Shown here: positions 22,623 through 35,443 of the stretch, piece after piece
Layout: each line of letters begins with the position of its first letter
Numbering within the stretch: the stretch's first letter is position 1
Translations under genes and position numbers: made by a program
The notes under the pieces: model-generated
Told to the model about the DNA's origin: nothing
Seen by the model: the letters and a program-made list of their open reading frames with translations, nothing else
Database searches by the model: none
Assembly: GCA_015501595.1 (NCBI GenBank)
Contig: JADNRX010000176.1
Span: forward strand, 45,274 to 109,273
Reading direction: 5' to 3'
DNA from: Hymenopellis radicata
Taxonomy: Eukaryota > Basidiomycota > Agaricomycetes > Agaricales > Physalacriaceae
Length of the DNA stretch: 64,000 nucleotides

Positions 22623-25600
22623 CTAGAGATGCGTCATCTCGGATACATTAGTCAAATATGTCCCCCAATCCTCCAGCCTAAACAAAAAAAAACAGATCAG
22701 CGACGTTCGTGCCGCGGAACTAGAAAGGACACCCACTCAAACCCACTCGGAGCACTGGACCACATGGAAATCGTGTCATTCATCGGCATCATCGGGGGCG
22801 CGGCCGGGGCACGAACCCCGCTCATACCCATAGCATCACCGTACTCGTAGGAAGGGCCAGAGAACCCGGTATTGGTACTAGAGGGCATGCCGAAAAACGG
22901 TGCATTCATGAACAGGAAGTCCTGCTGCTGTTGCTGAGGTGCGGGGGGTTGCTGCACCGGCGCAGATACGTTCCCGAACCAACTGGTCTGGACAGAAGCC
23001 CCAATAGGTTGCTGCGGCTGAGACGAGAGATGTGGATGACTGGTAAACGTAAACTGTCCATGGAGGGGCATTCGACCCAGCTCGTTACTGTACATCGGGA
23101 GCGCAAACGACTGCGGCGCCTGTTGAGTTGAGGCAAGCAAATTGTTATTGGGCAGTGTCGGCGGAATGATCGGCGGTGGTTGGCCGCTCGCAGTCGGAAG
23201 CTTTCGTGATACCTGCATCTCCTGCCGCGAAGCAACTCGGCGCGTCCCAGCCATCGTCCTTGGCAAGATCTTATCGGCCATGGATATACCGGTCTCTGGC
23301 GAGCTCTCAGACGCGGCAAGAGGACTATCGGAATCTCGATCCCGTTTGTTGTTCGGCCCAGGACTCGCATTAGGCAAGGGTAGGTCACCAACTGAGGCCA
23401 GCTCGTACAAGATATCCCTAAAGTACGTCGGTATCACGTCAAATCCGATGTCCAAGTAGTGTACTTACCATAGGCGTCCAGCGATATGCCACCTGGCAGG
23501 TCTCCATATCAGAACCGCAGACATCAGAACAAGAGGACCCATACCTAGTCTCCATATTGTGAAGCATCTTCATACACTTATGCACATCACCCATCTCTTT
23601 GTGCGGGTCTATGGAAAGTCCAGAGCGCTGGCCACCCCATATGTTGAACAGTAGTACAATGCCGGCTGTAAATGCCGACATCTAGAGTCGATTAGACATA
23701 ACGCGTAAAGAAACGACACCGGGAAGCACTAACCCCGATAGATGGTATGACGAAGGATCTCTTGGACTGGATGTCGATAACATGGGAACAGGACCGTGCC
23801 GCGTTGGTGCAGATGGCCAGAGACGGGAAAGAAAGTGGGGAAGGGATCTTCGGTGTCGGAATGAAAGGCCGATGGATAAGAATTTGCAGATGATAATATG
23901 AGATGTACAGGTGTGCGGATTGATTGAAGAAAAGCGTGTTTTCGCGACTGGGGTCCCAGCGTACTAGAGAAGAATTAACAAAAAACGCAAGTTCTCAGAA
24001 TATAACTGGCTCACGATGATCTGGGATCGCGTCTATCCATCGGTTCAACGCAGAGTCAAGTTCAGCAACGATGGTCTGCTCCCATTGCTGACCAGCGAAG
24101 CCAAGCAATATTTTTGACTTGTTGAGCGAATACTGGGAGATGCGAATTAGCGGAGCGATAAAACCACATCTTTGAGGGACGTACTACGGTCCGTAGGCAA
24201 AACGACAGTAACTGATTTAGCCGCAGATATGTGTTGAAGTAGGCGATGTAAGATGGCTTGCCCGGCGGTTGCTTGAACGCCTGCTCCGGATCAGGATGTT
24301 CCCAATACTCGTCGTCACATTCGGCAGGAAAATCTATATCGATACTAACAATATAAGGGGGTTAATCAACACATGTCAATTGGATGAACTCGCGTACTCC
24401 TCGTCCAAGATAGCGCAAGGCCGACCAAGAGCAGAGCTGCTGGCACGATCCATGATGACCAGGATCCTGACAACGTGGGTAAGCACAAAGCAAATCCATT
24501 AAGGAGAATCTCAGACCAGAATGCGCGCTTCCATAGCTCGCTCTCAACGGTGTCTGATGCCGAATCTCTCTTCCGTCGATGGGCACCCACATCTTGGGCG
24601 AGCCGGATACCTACTCCGACCATGGTCCAGGATGCCTGGGGCGCGGAGGACCCAGCCAGGAATTCGGTGCACAACTAGAGCAATGATTAGTCTCTTATGC
24701 GCGCAGCAATTGGTGACGATACGGACCACATAGACCTGCAAGTCGTATAATGTAGGCGGCAATAACACCGACTTGCGAATGAGTTGCACTTGATCAAACC
24801 ATTTCCAGCCGCTCGAGTGTCGCGACTCCTCGCCATCAAGTAAAACGCGGTCGTCGTCGGAGTAACGGGAGGCGCATGCGCACACGAGGAGAATCACAGC
24901 TGCGAACATGTCATCCTTGTGGTGCAGACCCTCTGATAAGGATCTTTCGAAGGTCGGTCTATGAAGTAAAGGAAGGAAAATGTTCACATTCTGGAAATAG
25001 AGGTCTATGAGCGAGTTCATGAGGTCCTCCTCAGGAAAAGAATACGATGGGAATACGCCCTCGAAGATGCCATCGCGATTTTCCCACTGAAACGTCGTTA
25101 GAAACGATTTGTGTAAGAAGAAATCACGACGAACAGAAGGCAAAGACCAAAATTCCGGACGATGTCGAGAATCAGAAGGAGCTCCGGTGTAACTATTCTT
25201 GAGATCCAACGCGGTCTTGATTAATTGCGCGCCACTAGATTTACCGAAGAATCTGTATCCATTCCCATCCGTTGCGACTTTGTGCATATTCAAGTTGTCG
25301 ACCAAAGTGAGATGCTGGAATTCGTCCTCCAGCAGTTTCTCCTCGGCTGAGTTGTATTTGTAAGTCCCTTCTCTTCCGTGTTTAGGAAGACATTTCTCTT
25401 TGGTCTGCCCAGCGAGGGAGCGCATAACGTCCTGGACATTGTTGTTGCTTGGAGGCTCTATCGCCCAGGTGTCCTTGGCAAATTTGGTGAATCTGCTGCC
25501 TAGTTCCTTGGTAAAATCTGCCTCTGGCATTAACTAAAATTGCTGTAAGTTATGGATGTTATTCATGACGGAGAATCGCACCCGCTGCAAGAGTTGGTCC

Positions 25601-26035
25601 ATCTTCTCGATCCTATTCTCCAGGCTCTCGACGTACCTACGTCATGTTCAGACGTCAACTTGAACGTAGAATATAAGCCTCACCCTTTCGGCGGACCGCG
25701 TTTCTGTGGATACGGTGCTGAATATTATTAAAGACGTCGATCGGATTAGCGGTGAACCCACCTTTGCGGCCTCAACGTACGTGCAGTCAAAGTTGTATGC
25801 AACGCAATTCGAACATCTGTTCCCCGTCGTGTGGACGCCGTCGCCTGTGGCAATTGAGTCACCTCGGTAAAAGCCTAAACAAGACACTTACATCGAACTG
25901 CGCGACTGCGGTAAGATACGTGTTGTGTACAAGGAAAAAATACGCACTCTTCTTGCGACGACAGACATCGCATGCCCGCTGAATTCTTCTCTTCTTGTTG
26001 TGGCTCTCGTCATTATCTTCTTCGTTGGACGACAT
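22623..26035 (-). CDS. Zn(II)2Cys6 fungal-specific transcription factor
   Basis: ATG 26035 begins MSSNEEDNDESHNKKRR. The binuclear zinc cluster is complete only through a 6-nt exon: exon 26035-25948 (ACDVCRRKK), microexon 25897-25892 and exon 25844-25762 (cysteines of RCSNCV and FDCTY) give C22-X2-C25-X6-C32-X9-C42-X2-C45-X6-C52. Exons 25703-25684 and from 25636 add the basic linker KRGPPKG and a short coiled coil (YVESLENRIEKMDQLLQR). The fungal transcription-factor domain follows (FWSLPSVRRDFF, LIDLYFQNVNIFLPLLHRPTF, FLAGSSAPQASWTMVGVGIR, and across an intron MDRASSSALGRPCAILDEE). The C-terminus is P/Q/S-rich with a glutamine run. The last intron (22678-22736) joins SGFE to LEDWGTYLTNVSEMTHL. 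A nuclear DNA-binding activator of CGG-type sites is expected. The overall design resembles carbon-metabolism activators, but its targets are unknown. Confidence 0.92.
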
Positions 26036-29000
26036 GGTGGAACTGGTAGAAAAGGGTAATTGATGACTAAGGCCCCTATGCTAAGCCTACTGCGGCTTCA
26101 TAGAACGCGTGTCCTTCGGCTTGGCAATGGGTGCCTGATTTTCGTGGACCCGCGCGTCCCGAAGAAGAAGAAGCTTGCACATTGGGAACAGTAACTTTAC
26201 TATAAGTAAATGAGGCGTTTCTGGCTGACACGGAACAGGGGATTTTATGTTTGCTCATAACCTCTTCCCAAGCTAAGGCTAGGAAACTAGGGCATGATGT
26301 TGAAGAAAGGAAGCCTGCGTGAATGACCCGCGGGACGCGACTGGGGCTTCTAGTAGTATTCTTATCAGACCTGTGGCGCACAGATACCTAGCTACTATGA
26401 ATTTGTCAGTCCTCGGCTCATCCATGGTTGTGCGTCCTCGGATTTCCATGCGACTAAACTGATTCATTGTTTGAATCCGACGTAGTAAATACCGGTATTA
26501 ACGCGTGAAAGAAGCGCACTCACAAAGGTACAAGCTCTTCGTCAAGTGAACCAACATTAATGAAATAGAGGGCTCTGTTTCAGACCAGGCGTCTCGCACA
26601 CAGTGATTCTGGCACTCCGCAACTGCCGAGAAACATTGCAAGTAGCAGCGTGAGGGAAACGACTGATATCGTGTCTGGAGGTCCGCGGTAACCGAGTAGG
26701 ATAATTGTGGTGTCTTCAATCGGCCGACCGGCTCTTGGATCATCGAGAGGAAATTCTGGATCCGGTAGGTGCGGCGGCGCAGGATTTCATGCGTACTCCT
26801 TCAAAAGTCGATCAAATAGTTAAGGGGAACTAGCAGTTACTCACTTATCGCCTTACTACTAGTGTAGACACGGTTTATTTATGCACACAACCGGCGGGGT
26901 CACAAGAAGAAATATTCATTGTGACGTTACAGCACGACATATCCTCCCCGACGCCGGCCTACAGTGCTGGGATGTCGCGGTACTGCAACGAGCCGCCCAC
27001 GGACCTCTACCATGGGCGTGAATGCTCTGACACTGACAAGTCCGGCATCAGCTGCAGAGCACGGTGACACAAAAGAGGCAGCTTACGACGTCCCAGGATT
27101 GAGTGGCGACCCATGCTGCACCGCCGCCGCCTCCTGCCACTATGAGGCTTCTTCTCCCGTTCATGGTCAGGGAAGAGGTGCGGTGATATGTGGTGGAGGA
27201 GTGCTTTCGTCCCAGCTTTGCTTCTTTCTCTCCTGGCCATGAAATAGAGCCGAAAGTGAGGCCTGAGGTGGTGGTCCGGACCAGAACAGAGCTCGAGCCC
27301 GCCGCCGAGCTGGCATAATTACACACCACGGCAATTAATTAGTGCTCTTCGATCAAGCCAGCAGGACGGCATTTGGAGCGGGTGTCACGTAAGACATTGG
27401 CCACAGAGAAACAGTAACAAGAACGTTTCACTATGGCAAGATGTTGCGCGAAAAAAACAAGGAGTATGTAACGCGTCGCATTGGATTGAGCTGCATCACA
27501 GGCGCGCAGCCTTCACAATATCGGAAGATGGGAGTTAGAGCCAAGCCCAAACCGCGTCGTCCCTGTCCCGGCTCATTCGGCCCGAACTCGTGTCATCAGG
27601 ACAAGTGCGTCTCCCACCAATCCCACTGCTTCAAGCGCGTAACATATAGATGTCGATTTCAACGAGTAATACGCATCGTTCGAATATACTCCTTATCAGA
27701 AGGCGCTAAAGTATGTGTATAGCATCTTAGAACTGCTGTTTAGTGATTTCTTTCTTCGTCTCTCTGCGGGGTACAATGCTGCAGTTAAAAGGACGAGGAG
27801 AGCAGGTCGTGCCTTATTAATTGTTGATATTAGCAAGACAGAGGACGTACCTGAGAATGGTAGTTCTCCATATCGTAAGCATTTCAAGTGTTGGTGTCCG
27901 TTCAAGACGGACGACGCCGTCTATTTCTTGTTGGGCTCTCCGCTGAGCATCCGGATGGCTGACCAGTGCGAGAACAAAGGACTCCAGAAAGATTGCAGTC
28001 GTGCCGGAATCACCCTCGACGAGAACCCCAGACAGAGGAAAAGAACAGATGGCGCTGCATCCTCCTCAATGCCCTCGCTTCCTTCTTGCAAGGCGCAAGA
28101 ACCTCCGGCAGATACTTCAAGATTGCTTCAAGATGGGAAACATATCGATTGGCGGGCAGGTTCCTGCGCATTCCAACGCGCGACATATTTAAAGAACGAT
28201 TTCGCATGTTCGATGAGAGCGCTTCCAGACGATGACTGAGGAGACGACAAATTTCGCATATCGTCGGATGTGGTTGAGGAGTGTCTGGGAGTCAGGCTGG
28301 GAGTGGACAATAAGTCGTTAACGAGGAATGAAGGCGAGTTGACACTCACCTCTTGCTGTTTCAGTAAATCATACATGAGCTGTGTCGCCGCCGCTTCAAG
28401 TTGTTGGATGGGAATATGGCGCACAGCCGCTTGGTGAGTCAACAACGCACCATTACTCAGAATACGCCAAGCGGCATCTCAGGCGCGTTGACCTCAATGC
28501 TCATAAATGTGTACTAGGAAATGACGAACCTTTACTGGCGAAAGCAAAGTGCAAACCATCCGACACTAGTGCACCAGGTAGCTTTTAGGACGGTCAATGC
28601 TATATAAGCTCCGTTGATCTACAAGTCCTTTAACTGGAAAGAAAGACGCGTCCGGCGTCGTCAGATTCGTGTCCAGGATTCGTACGTTGGCTGCCAGGTC
28701 CGAATAATAGCTTTGAAGTATTGGAGTGTATCAAGCATGAGTACCGGGGATAAATTGTGACCACAAAAGTGGCGACCATGATTGTCCTAAGTGGTCTTGG
28801 CGGTCCAAATAGGAAAGTCTTCGGCAATCATCGTGGCGGCTGGTTGACAGAAGTGCGGTCACGCGACGACGTTGGAGCCGTGATGTGACGTGTCACGTAA
28901 CGCTTGTCTGCTTTTAGCTGCTTGCTGCCATCACTCGACCCATTTCTCAACAGAGCCTCACCATAACAGTTCCGCGACATACCCCGACGTGTTCCAAATT

Positions 29001-30102
29001 GTGCCTCGAAGACTCTCGCGATGCGTTCTGGCTTGGTTCTGGCATCAGATGACACCTCGTGCTGCACGGCGTTAAAACCGTCTTGCATCTGCGGGTTTCG
29101 AGCGAGCATATGGCGTTCTCTGTGAGCGCGCGTAACGCTTCTCCTTTTGCTTCCATGCTTTAACTAAATGGCGAATGGGTCGTGCTGGTTGAAACGTTCT
29201 TCGACACCCATATTTGCTCTGGAACTTGTGATTCCCACCTTTGATGCTATTGCGCCGTGAGCTACTAGGCACTATGTAATAGCGATATGATCTCCTCAGG
29301 TCGTGACGACGGGTATGGAGGTTACGCGCACCGCGCCTCTCGAAGACTTTCAGCGTCCTCCGCGACTTTTACCCGAGTCTCTCATGCTTACGACTACTTG
29401 TCGGTAGCTCTCACCTGACAACATTGCCTGCGCCCGTCGTTCCTCGATGGGACCCATGACGGTTTGCTACCTACCTTGTCCATTGAACGCGGGCTCCGGC
29501 TTGTCGCTCTACTACAGGCGCTTGTCTCGATTATGTGGCAAATTTCACGTTACACACTGTCAGGTCCGATTCGTTCTCGCAAGGCACGTCGTCCTCGCTT
29601 GCATCAAAAACAGTGGAAATTTGGCGCTCTAACAATAGGAGAAGTGTAAGGTACAGGGAGGGATGACTGATGCCTGTAAGAGTCTTCCGTCGAACGTATG
29701 GACCCGCCCTCAGCTTGATTCTTCTCCCCGACTAGGTTGAGATCACCAAAACCGTAATTACGCCAGGTTCTGTCTCAAATCCTTGTTAGCATCCAGCTCT
29801 CAAATATATCGACGTCTTTATGCATCTAGTCTTCCAGAGTTTTCTACCATTTTCCCATTCTAGCCTTCTCGTCGCATGGTCAGAATATTAGCCTCGAACC
29901 ACCTTGACGCGTCCACTGACCTTTGGTGAAACCAGGAACGATATCCGAGCGAATCATCAAGCCAATCTGCGCGTAACATTGCGGGATGGGCCGTTCTCGT
30001 GTCCAGATCATCAACGGTGATGGCTTTATGCTTTGGTACTCGTCTCCCCCGGGGTGTACATCCGACGAACAAGATGTTGACTTGATGCGCAATGCTTCGC
30101 GG
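26036..30102. other. Four-kilobase region without a supportable gene
   Basis: Open frames are short and overlap on both strands. The best stretches are a plus frame at 28036-28235 (ASFLQGARTSGRYFKIAS) and a minus frame at 28445-28128 (SLTPRHSSTTSDDMRNL), which contradict each other. I see no start with splice partners, no domain and no repeat. It may contain a lineage-specific gene or decayed sequence. Confidence 0.4.
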
Positions 30103-30109
30103 TATAAAA
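30103..30109 (+). promoter_or_regulatory. TATA box of the small secreted protein gene
   Basis: TATAAAA lies 54-60 bp upstream of the ATG at 30163, in otherwise mixed sequence. The spacing fits a strongly transcribed fungal gene. Confidence 0.55.
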
Positions 30110-30162
30110 GCTAAACAACTCATGCATAATTCTCCAGTGCATCTCATTTGCTCTATTCCTCG

Positions 30163-31025
30163 ATGTTCAAGCTCTCGTCTCTCCTCGCGCTCACTGTTGC
30201 CTCCGCCGTCGCTCTCGTGGCGGGTGAATCCCACACCATCCACTTCGACAACAGGTGGGAATATCTTCGCGAACCGTCCTCATTGTTCCAAGTCTAAGCT
30301 TTGTTAGATGTGGCTATGGTACGCCGACGCTCATCAGTCAGTCTGGGGCCGTCCTGTCGACGGGCGGTGACTACACCTCCAACGGACCCATCATTGGTGC
30401 TATCGCGTATGTTCTTCAGTTCTCTCGTCTATATAGTCATATCGTCTTATGCCTGTTCTGTGCCCAGATACCTCCAGACTGGTATGTGCTGCAAGCAACC
30501 TTATTTTATCGCGTTCTGAACATCTCGGTTAGGCGGTTGCGGTTTCAACGGCGACAGCTGCACACTCGTCGAGACCACGCTCGTCAATCCGACCAGTGCT
30601 GGGGCCGGCTCGAGCACCGACATCTCGCTCATCGCACCGTAAGTCTGAAATCATTGTCCTGACACAGCTGTCTCAAACTTGGTGCGATGTTAGGCACACC
30701 TTCTCAGTCACCTCCGGCTTCGGGTACGCTTCTCCACCAATATATCTCAGAGTCGTTCTAAGGACCATCTTTCATAGGTACTACAACGGCTGCGATGGGA
30801 CTGGTGCTGACTGTGCGCTCTCTTCCGTCGTACCTCTTGTCTTTACTGACTTGGAAACAAGGTGACAACGCCAACTGCGCCACTGCCTTCCACACTTCCA
30901 CCGACAATTGGGTCCAAGTTGCTTGTCAAACGAACGATGTTTGTTCTCTTACTATTCTCGATGTGATCTTGTCGATTTACGAAATAATTTTCTAGGTTGA
31001 CTTGGCCATCACATTCTGCTTGTAA
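30163..31025 (+). CDS. Small secreted cysteine-containing protein ('glycopeptide' type of agarics)
   Basis: ATG 30163 opens a signal peptide (MFKLSSLLALTVASAVALVAG) followed by SHTIHFDNR. Introns split the mature protein into small exons: after HFDNR the next exon reads CGYGTPTLISQSGAVLSTGG, then GPIIGAIA|YLQTG|GCGFNGDSCTLVETT, then STDISLIAP|HTFSVTSGFG|YYNGCDGTGADCALS, then NCATAFHTSTDNWVQVACQ and finally DLAITFCL. About six introns are needed. The one near 30832-30862 has no donor that keeps the phase, so a detail there is unresolved. The conserved pattern (CGYGTP, YLQTG, GCDG.GADC, VQVAC, ITFC) belongs to a family annotated as 'glycopeptide' in agarics, extracellular and of unknown function, probably disulfide-bonded. 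A TATA box precedes it. Confidence 0.78.
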
Positions 31026-31526
31026 AAAAAGCTGAAGTTCGAGCCCAAGCCGTCTTTGCCTGGGTAATTATAATCGCGTGTACTTACAACACAAAGGTTT
31101 TTAATATATAAAATCAACGAACTGTGTCATATGCTCATTTCTAGCCTTACCTTTGAACGTGATTCGAGTCCATAAGAGCATCTCGATTCGCGCAAGTTGA
31201 GTACACGTCGAACTTGAAATTGCAATGCCGAGGCTCGTTCAAGCCTGAGAAACATGGCGTTGTCTACCAGCAATTTCCTTCTGTCGGCCTTTCGTTTCAC
31301 TGTCTCGGTTAAGACCTTGTCAGAGCCTCCTCAGAGCTCGCTCGATGTCATCTCATACCGACTGTAATCGAAGGTGAGCGGCCGAAGGCAAGCGGGTCGT
31401 TTTCGATGCTGATCCATGCAGCCCTACATCGTTCAAGACCTTGTCACTCGTCACCACAGGTTTACACCGACTACTTATACCCTAACGTCCGGGTTTGATA
31501 CGTTCGTTCGCACAGACACAGAATGT
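31026..31526. other. Intergenic stretch, nothing recognised
   Basis: 3' flank of the small secreted protein gene. AT-rich sequence near 31100 is followed by unremarkable sequence. No gene or repeat was seen. Confidence 0.4.
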
Positions 31527-31594
31527 CTACGTTCCGGATTCAACATTGCGAATCTGCGACCGGCGTTAGAAAACCAATGTTAAGTCTTTGTCGA
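31527..31594 (+). repeat. ~66-bp direct repeat, first copy
   Basis: The segment starting ctacgttccggattcaaca and including gcgaatctgcgaccggcgt recurs at 37461-37526 in the same orientation with a few substitutions. Flanking sequence is not shared. In both copies the same frame is open (FRIQHCESATGVRK), but no larger gene is visible. The pair brackets DUF6535 copy 3 and the next gene. Confidence 0.75.
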
Positions 31595-31971
31595 GAATCA
31601 AGACGGACGCCACATTGTGGAAGACCTAATGTTCTGGGTTTATCTCTTTGGAGGTACTTACAACGGGGGCGTGTCCGGAGCAGCGTGAGAGACTTGTTCC
31701 ACGCTCTGTCTAGTGTAAGATTTCCGAATCGAAAACGTACCCAGCTTAGGTGGCGACGGAAAAGGTACATCAAGAGGGAAGCCAAGGCGTGTCAATCTTC
31801 ATGATTCCATCTGGCCTTGTGCAAGAAAATGTACAGGAACGGGGTTAATCATGATGCAGGATGAAAACAGCATCACGTGCGGGCGCCAATCCGTTTTGCC
31901 CAAATACGACGACGCGGTGCAGATGATGGACTCACTGCCTCCACCAAAGGATAAGCGTGGTCATACGTTAG

Positions 31972-31979
31972 TATAAATA
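31972..31979 (+). promoter_or_regulatory. TATA-box candidate upstream of DUF6535 copy 3
   Basis: TATAAATA lies about 240 bp before the ATG at 32220. The distance would need a long leader or a leader intron (a gtaagcagatctc donor-like site follows at about 32090). Moderate support only. Confidence 0.35.
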
Positions 31980-32219
31980 CGGTTGGCTTTCGTCCTTACA
32001 GCTACCACTCGAGACAAACGACCTTCCGAAAATCGAACAAGGCATCGTCTTCATCGTAATCGCCGAGATACCGCCATCACTACTGTAAGCAGATCTCTTC
32101 TTCGGCCGCAAGAAGTAGTGCTTATACTTTCTTGGAAGTCTTGTTCTTTTACAGCCTGTGCCAAGCTGTTGTGGTATATACGGAGCCCCGGGCACTCTGC
32201 TCATCACAAACTATCTCTC

Positions 32220-35200
32220 ATGCCTCCCTCAAGCGACTCGCCCCAATGGCGCGCGAGTGCGGATCCATCTGCATCTCGCGCGACGTCTCATACCTTGCCA
32301 GCGTCTCCTACCTCAGCGAATAGCGACACTTTGCGTGGGTCTTCCGACACATCCAGCTTCCAGGCAGTCAGCCAGCCGGTTCCGGAATGTTTTCATCTCG
32401 CGATGGAGGGTGAAGACGTTCCAGCTATGATAGCACCTTGCCATGAGCATCCTGGGATGAACAGGCGCACTGTCTTCGGCATGAAGCTATCGACTAGACG
32501 CGCGCAGAAAGGTCAGTGTCCGTGGTGTACTGGGATTTATCGCCTGACTATATTGTATCAGTAAACGACCCTTTCAATTACGAGATCAAGTATCCCGAAG
32601 ATGAGCCATACAAGGAGATGGCGGAGGACAGCAGGTTCTGGAAGACCTGTGTTGATGAAGCGACAAAGGTTGATGCCGGTAAAGTGGCCGACTGGACGGA
32701 TGCGCTGGATGTTCTTCTCGTTTTCGTAAGGACATCGCTCGCTAACTGTTCGGAGCTCATTCGTCCGTTTTCAGGCTGGTTTGTTCTCTGGCGTCGTCTC
32801 GACATTCGTGTGTCAGACTTTCCAGAATCTGCAGGTCGACCCGACAGAACTCGTGTACATCGTAATGGACGAGCTTCTCAATATTCAACGCGCTATTGAT
32901 GAACACGGCCCCGGCTCCTCCAAACATGTTCCTCGTTCTGACACCTCCTTCCATGCGTCCCGAACAAGTGTTTGGGTTAATACGCTCTGGTTCGTGAGCT
33001 TGACGCTCAGTCTGACAACGGCTCTTATCGCTGTCGTCACGAAACAGTGGATACACCAATATATGGACTCCGCCCAGTTGGGTACTCCTCGTGCTCGTGC
33101 TCGCCTTCGTCAGTTCAGGTTCATCCAATTGGAAGCGTGGCATGTTCCGGCAATTATAGGACTTTTGCCCGTCCTGATGCATGTCGCCCTGGGCGTTTTC
33201 TTTTCGGGTCTCATCATCCACATCCGCTCGCTAAACACCCCAGCGGCAGCCGTCGTGGGATTGATTGTATTCTTCGCATTGCTAGCCTATGTAGGCACCA
33301 ATCTCTTCCCCGTGTATGATCCTGCGTGCCCTTACAAGACTCCACTTTCCGCTTACGCGTACATTGTCTTCCACCGCACCCGCAACTTCTGGTATTCCAC
33401 CTTGCCCACAACCCTCATTTCATGGAGCCGTGTATTAGCGTCCTTCGCGAACATTATTTCACGGCGCTGGACAGATCATGCCGTCCCAATAGAACTGCCG
33501 CCGTCTTCCGAGGTCAAGCTAGTCCCAGCAGATGACGATGGTTCTATAGTCGTGCCTTTCTCACTTATGGCAGCAGAGGAGGCGATAGCCAGTCATGTCT
33601 CCGACTCCCTTGACGCCCATGTAGCTGCGTGGGCGTACACTATTTCTTCAAACCCATCCGTGCGGAACATTGTACTGCAAGCAATCAGCAACCTTCCCCT
33701 CCATGTTGTCCCTATCATTAAACAACGCATCGGAGGAAAGGCTTTAGAGAATGCGCTCAATGACGTTCTCGGATCTGCCGAGTATGGGGACCCGTGCCGT
33801 CAACCAGCCTTCGAGCGTCTTCTGCGATCCATCTACCGACTCTTCCCTACTACCAACCTGGAGCCCACGGTCATTCCACCGGCTCGCCGTTGCCAGGGTT
33901 CCTTGTCCGTGCTCCTTGATATCTGTAAGTCCGACGAAGCTGCCGAATTCATCGGTGGACAGATATTGAGCCCATCTAAAACATACGACGCTGCTATCTG
34001 GGCCCAACTTCTAGCGAACGCATTCTATTCTGACTCAGCATGGCTGGAGGGAGGAATCTTCAGCGAAGGTTCGGTAGTATTCCAAACCTTTATACGCTGG
34101 TTCTGCCGACCTCATACCTGTGCGCTTTGCAAAAGTCACACAGTCTACACCTCGGAAACCTCTCAGGGGTGTGACTTGACCGTACTTCACAACGGTCAAA
34201 GCTCTACGTCTCCTGATGAACCTCTATTTCTACAGACGGCTGTTATTGACTTTCTACAACCATCGCTGTGCGATCTTCTGCTGCACGCGGTTTACCGTTC
34301 CTCATCCTCCTCCGAACAGAGCGACCTACCTAGCGACATCAGGCTCCGCCTCGCCCTGATACAGAAAGAGTGGATATTGCGAACTAGTCACGCCTTGGAT
34401 GAAGATAATTCCTCGGCAGTCGCAAATCTGATCACAGTCATCTCCGGTAGTGTTGGAATAGACACTCCAGACTATAGTCACCTTCATCACAAAGCAGTCT
34501 TTTCTGCGACCTTTCGTGTTCTGAAAAGTGTCATAACAGAGACGTTCGAAACAGATATACTTTCTCCGCGTGATAGGCAGCGGCTACTTCATCCTTTTTT
34601 CCGATCCCTGCTGCGTCGAAGGATCTTGCGCCGGAATATTTGACGTGGATCACAGAGCCCATCGCTGATAGAATCATTGAGGCGGTCTTTATGGGACCAA
34701 TTCCACTTTCGGAAGTGCTCACCCTTATCTCCGACGTCCTCTCATCGGTTGTTCATGTGAAGTGCCGAATTCTGTTGCCAAAGCTTTGTATCCAACTATG
34801 CAAATGCGGATGGTTGGCGGTGATGGGGCCGCTGTACTTTGGTCGAGTCAGTGCAGTACTCTTGGCCAGGCGGTCATATTCCTTTGCGGCGGCTGCGTTC
34901 GTCGAGGCGCTTCACGTCCTAAAGCACCATGCCCACCCAACGTATAACGATGTCCTGGAGTACACGCAGGATGCCTCGAATCTCCTTGTTTTGTGTCAAA
35001 TTCTGTTGTCGTCGGATACTAAACGGCAGCTTAAACTTGGGCGATTGGTCTCCTTCGTGACCCCGCCCAAGTGGTCGGTATGCCTACAAGACTTGGAGAC
35101 TTTCATTCGCAACGATGGAGACGCCTACGTAAACTATCTAGATCTTCAGACGTACCCTGCGCATCCGCATGAAGACGGACGAGAACTCTCCTACAAACCC

Positions 35201-35443
35201 GTAGCTGAATTACTGCCTCTCCTCGCCGACTTTTCACGGCATGCCAAACACACAGGCATGACTGTGGTTGTACTTGGAGCATTCATGAAGTACGTTGCTT
35301 TACCATGGGGTTCGTCTCTTACTAATCAATATTGCCAGGCTGACGTCGCACCTCCGGAGACGAGGGTCGTTAGGTGGCGAAATTTCTGGCTGTTTGGAAG
35401 TCGTCCGGATACTCTCGTGCAAGACGGGACGGCGATGGTATGA
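32220..35443 (+). CDS. DUF6535-type membrane protein, copy 3 (one frameshift)
   Basis: Exons 32220-32511, 32562-32725 and from 32775 mirror the intact paralogue: exon 2 has the same length (164 nt) and the intron phases agree. Exon 1 begins MPPSSDSPQWRASADPSA. The DUF6535 region carries VNDPFNYEIKYPEDEPYKEM and ADWTDALDVLLVF, with membrane segments at TLWFVSLTLSLTTALIAVV, IIGLLPVLMHVALGVFF and VVGLIVFFALLAYVGTNLF. The frame breaks at a run of six T (34595-34600); one more T would join PFF to PIPAASKDLAPEYLTWITE and the continuing frame to 35443. The last intron ends at 35338 (tactaat branch-like, ttgccag), and the final exon reads RVVRWRNFWLFGSRPDTLV. Two donors are possible (about 35263 or 35289); only the first keeps that phase. 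It is more diverged than copies 1 and 2. Function unknown. Confidence 0.85.

Noticed and set aside
27715..28445. Overlapping protein-like frames on both strands
   Set aside because: They exclude each other, have no domain and no supporting splice structure.
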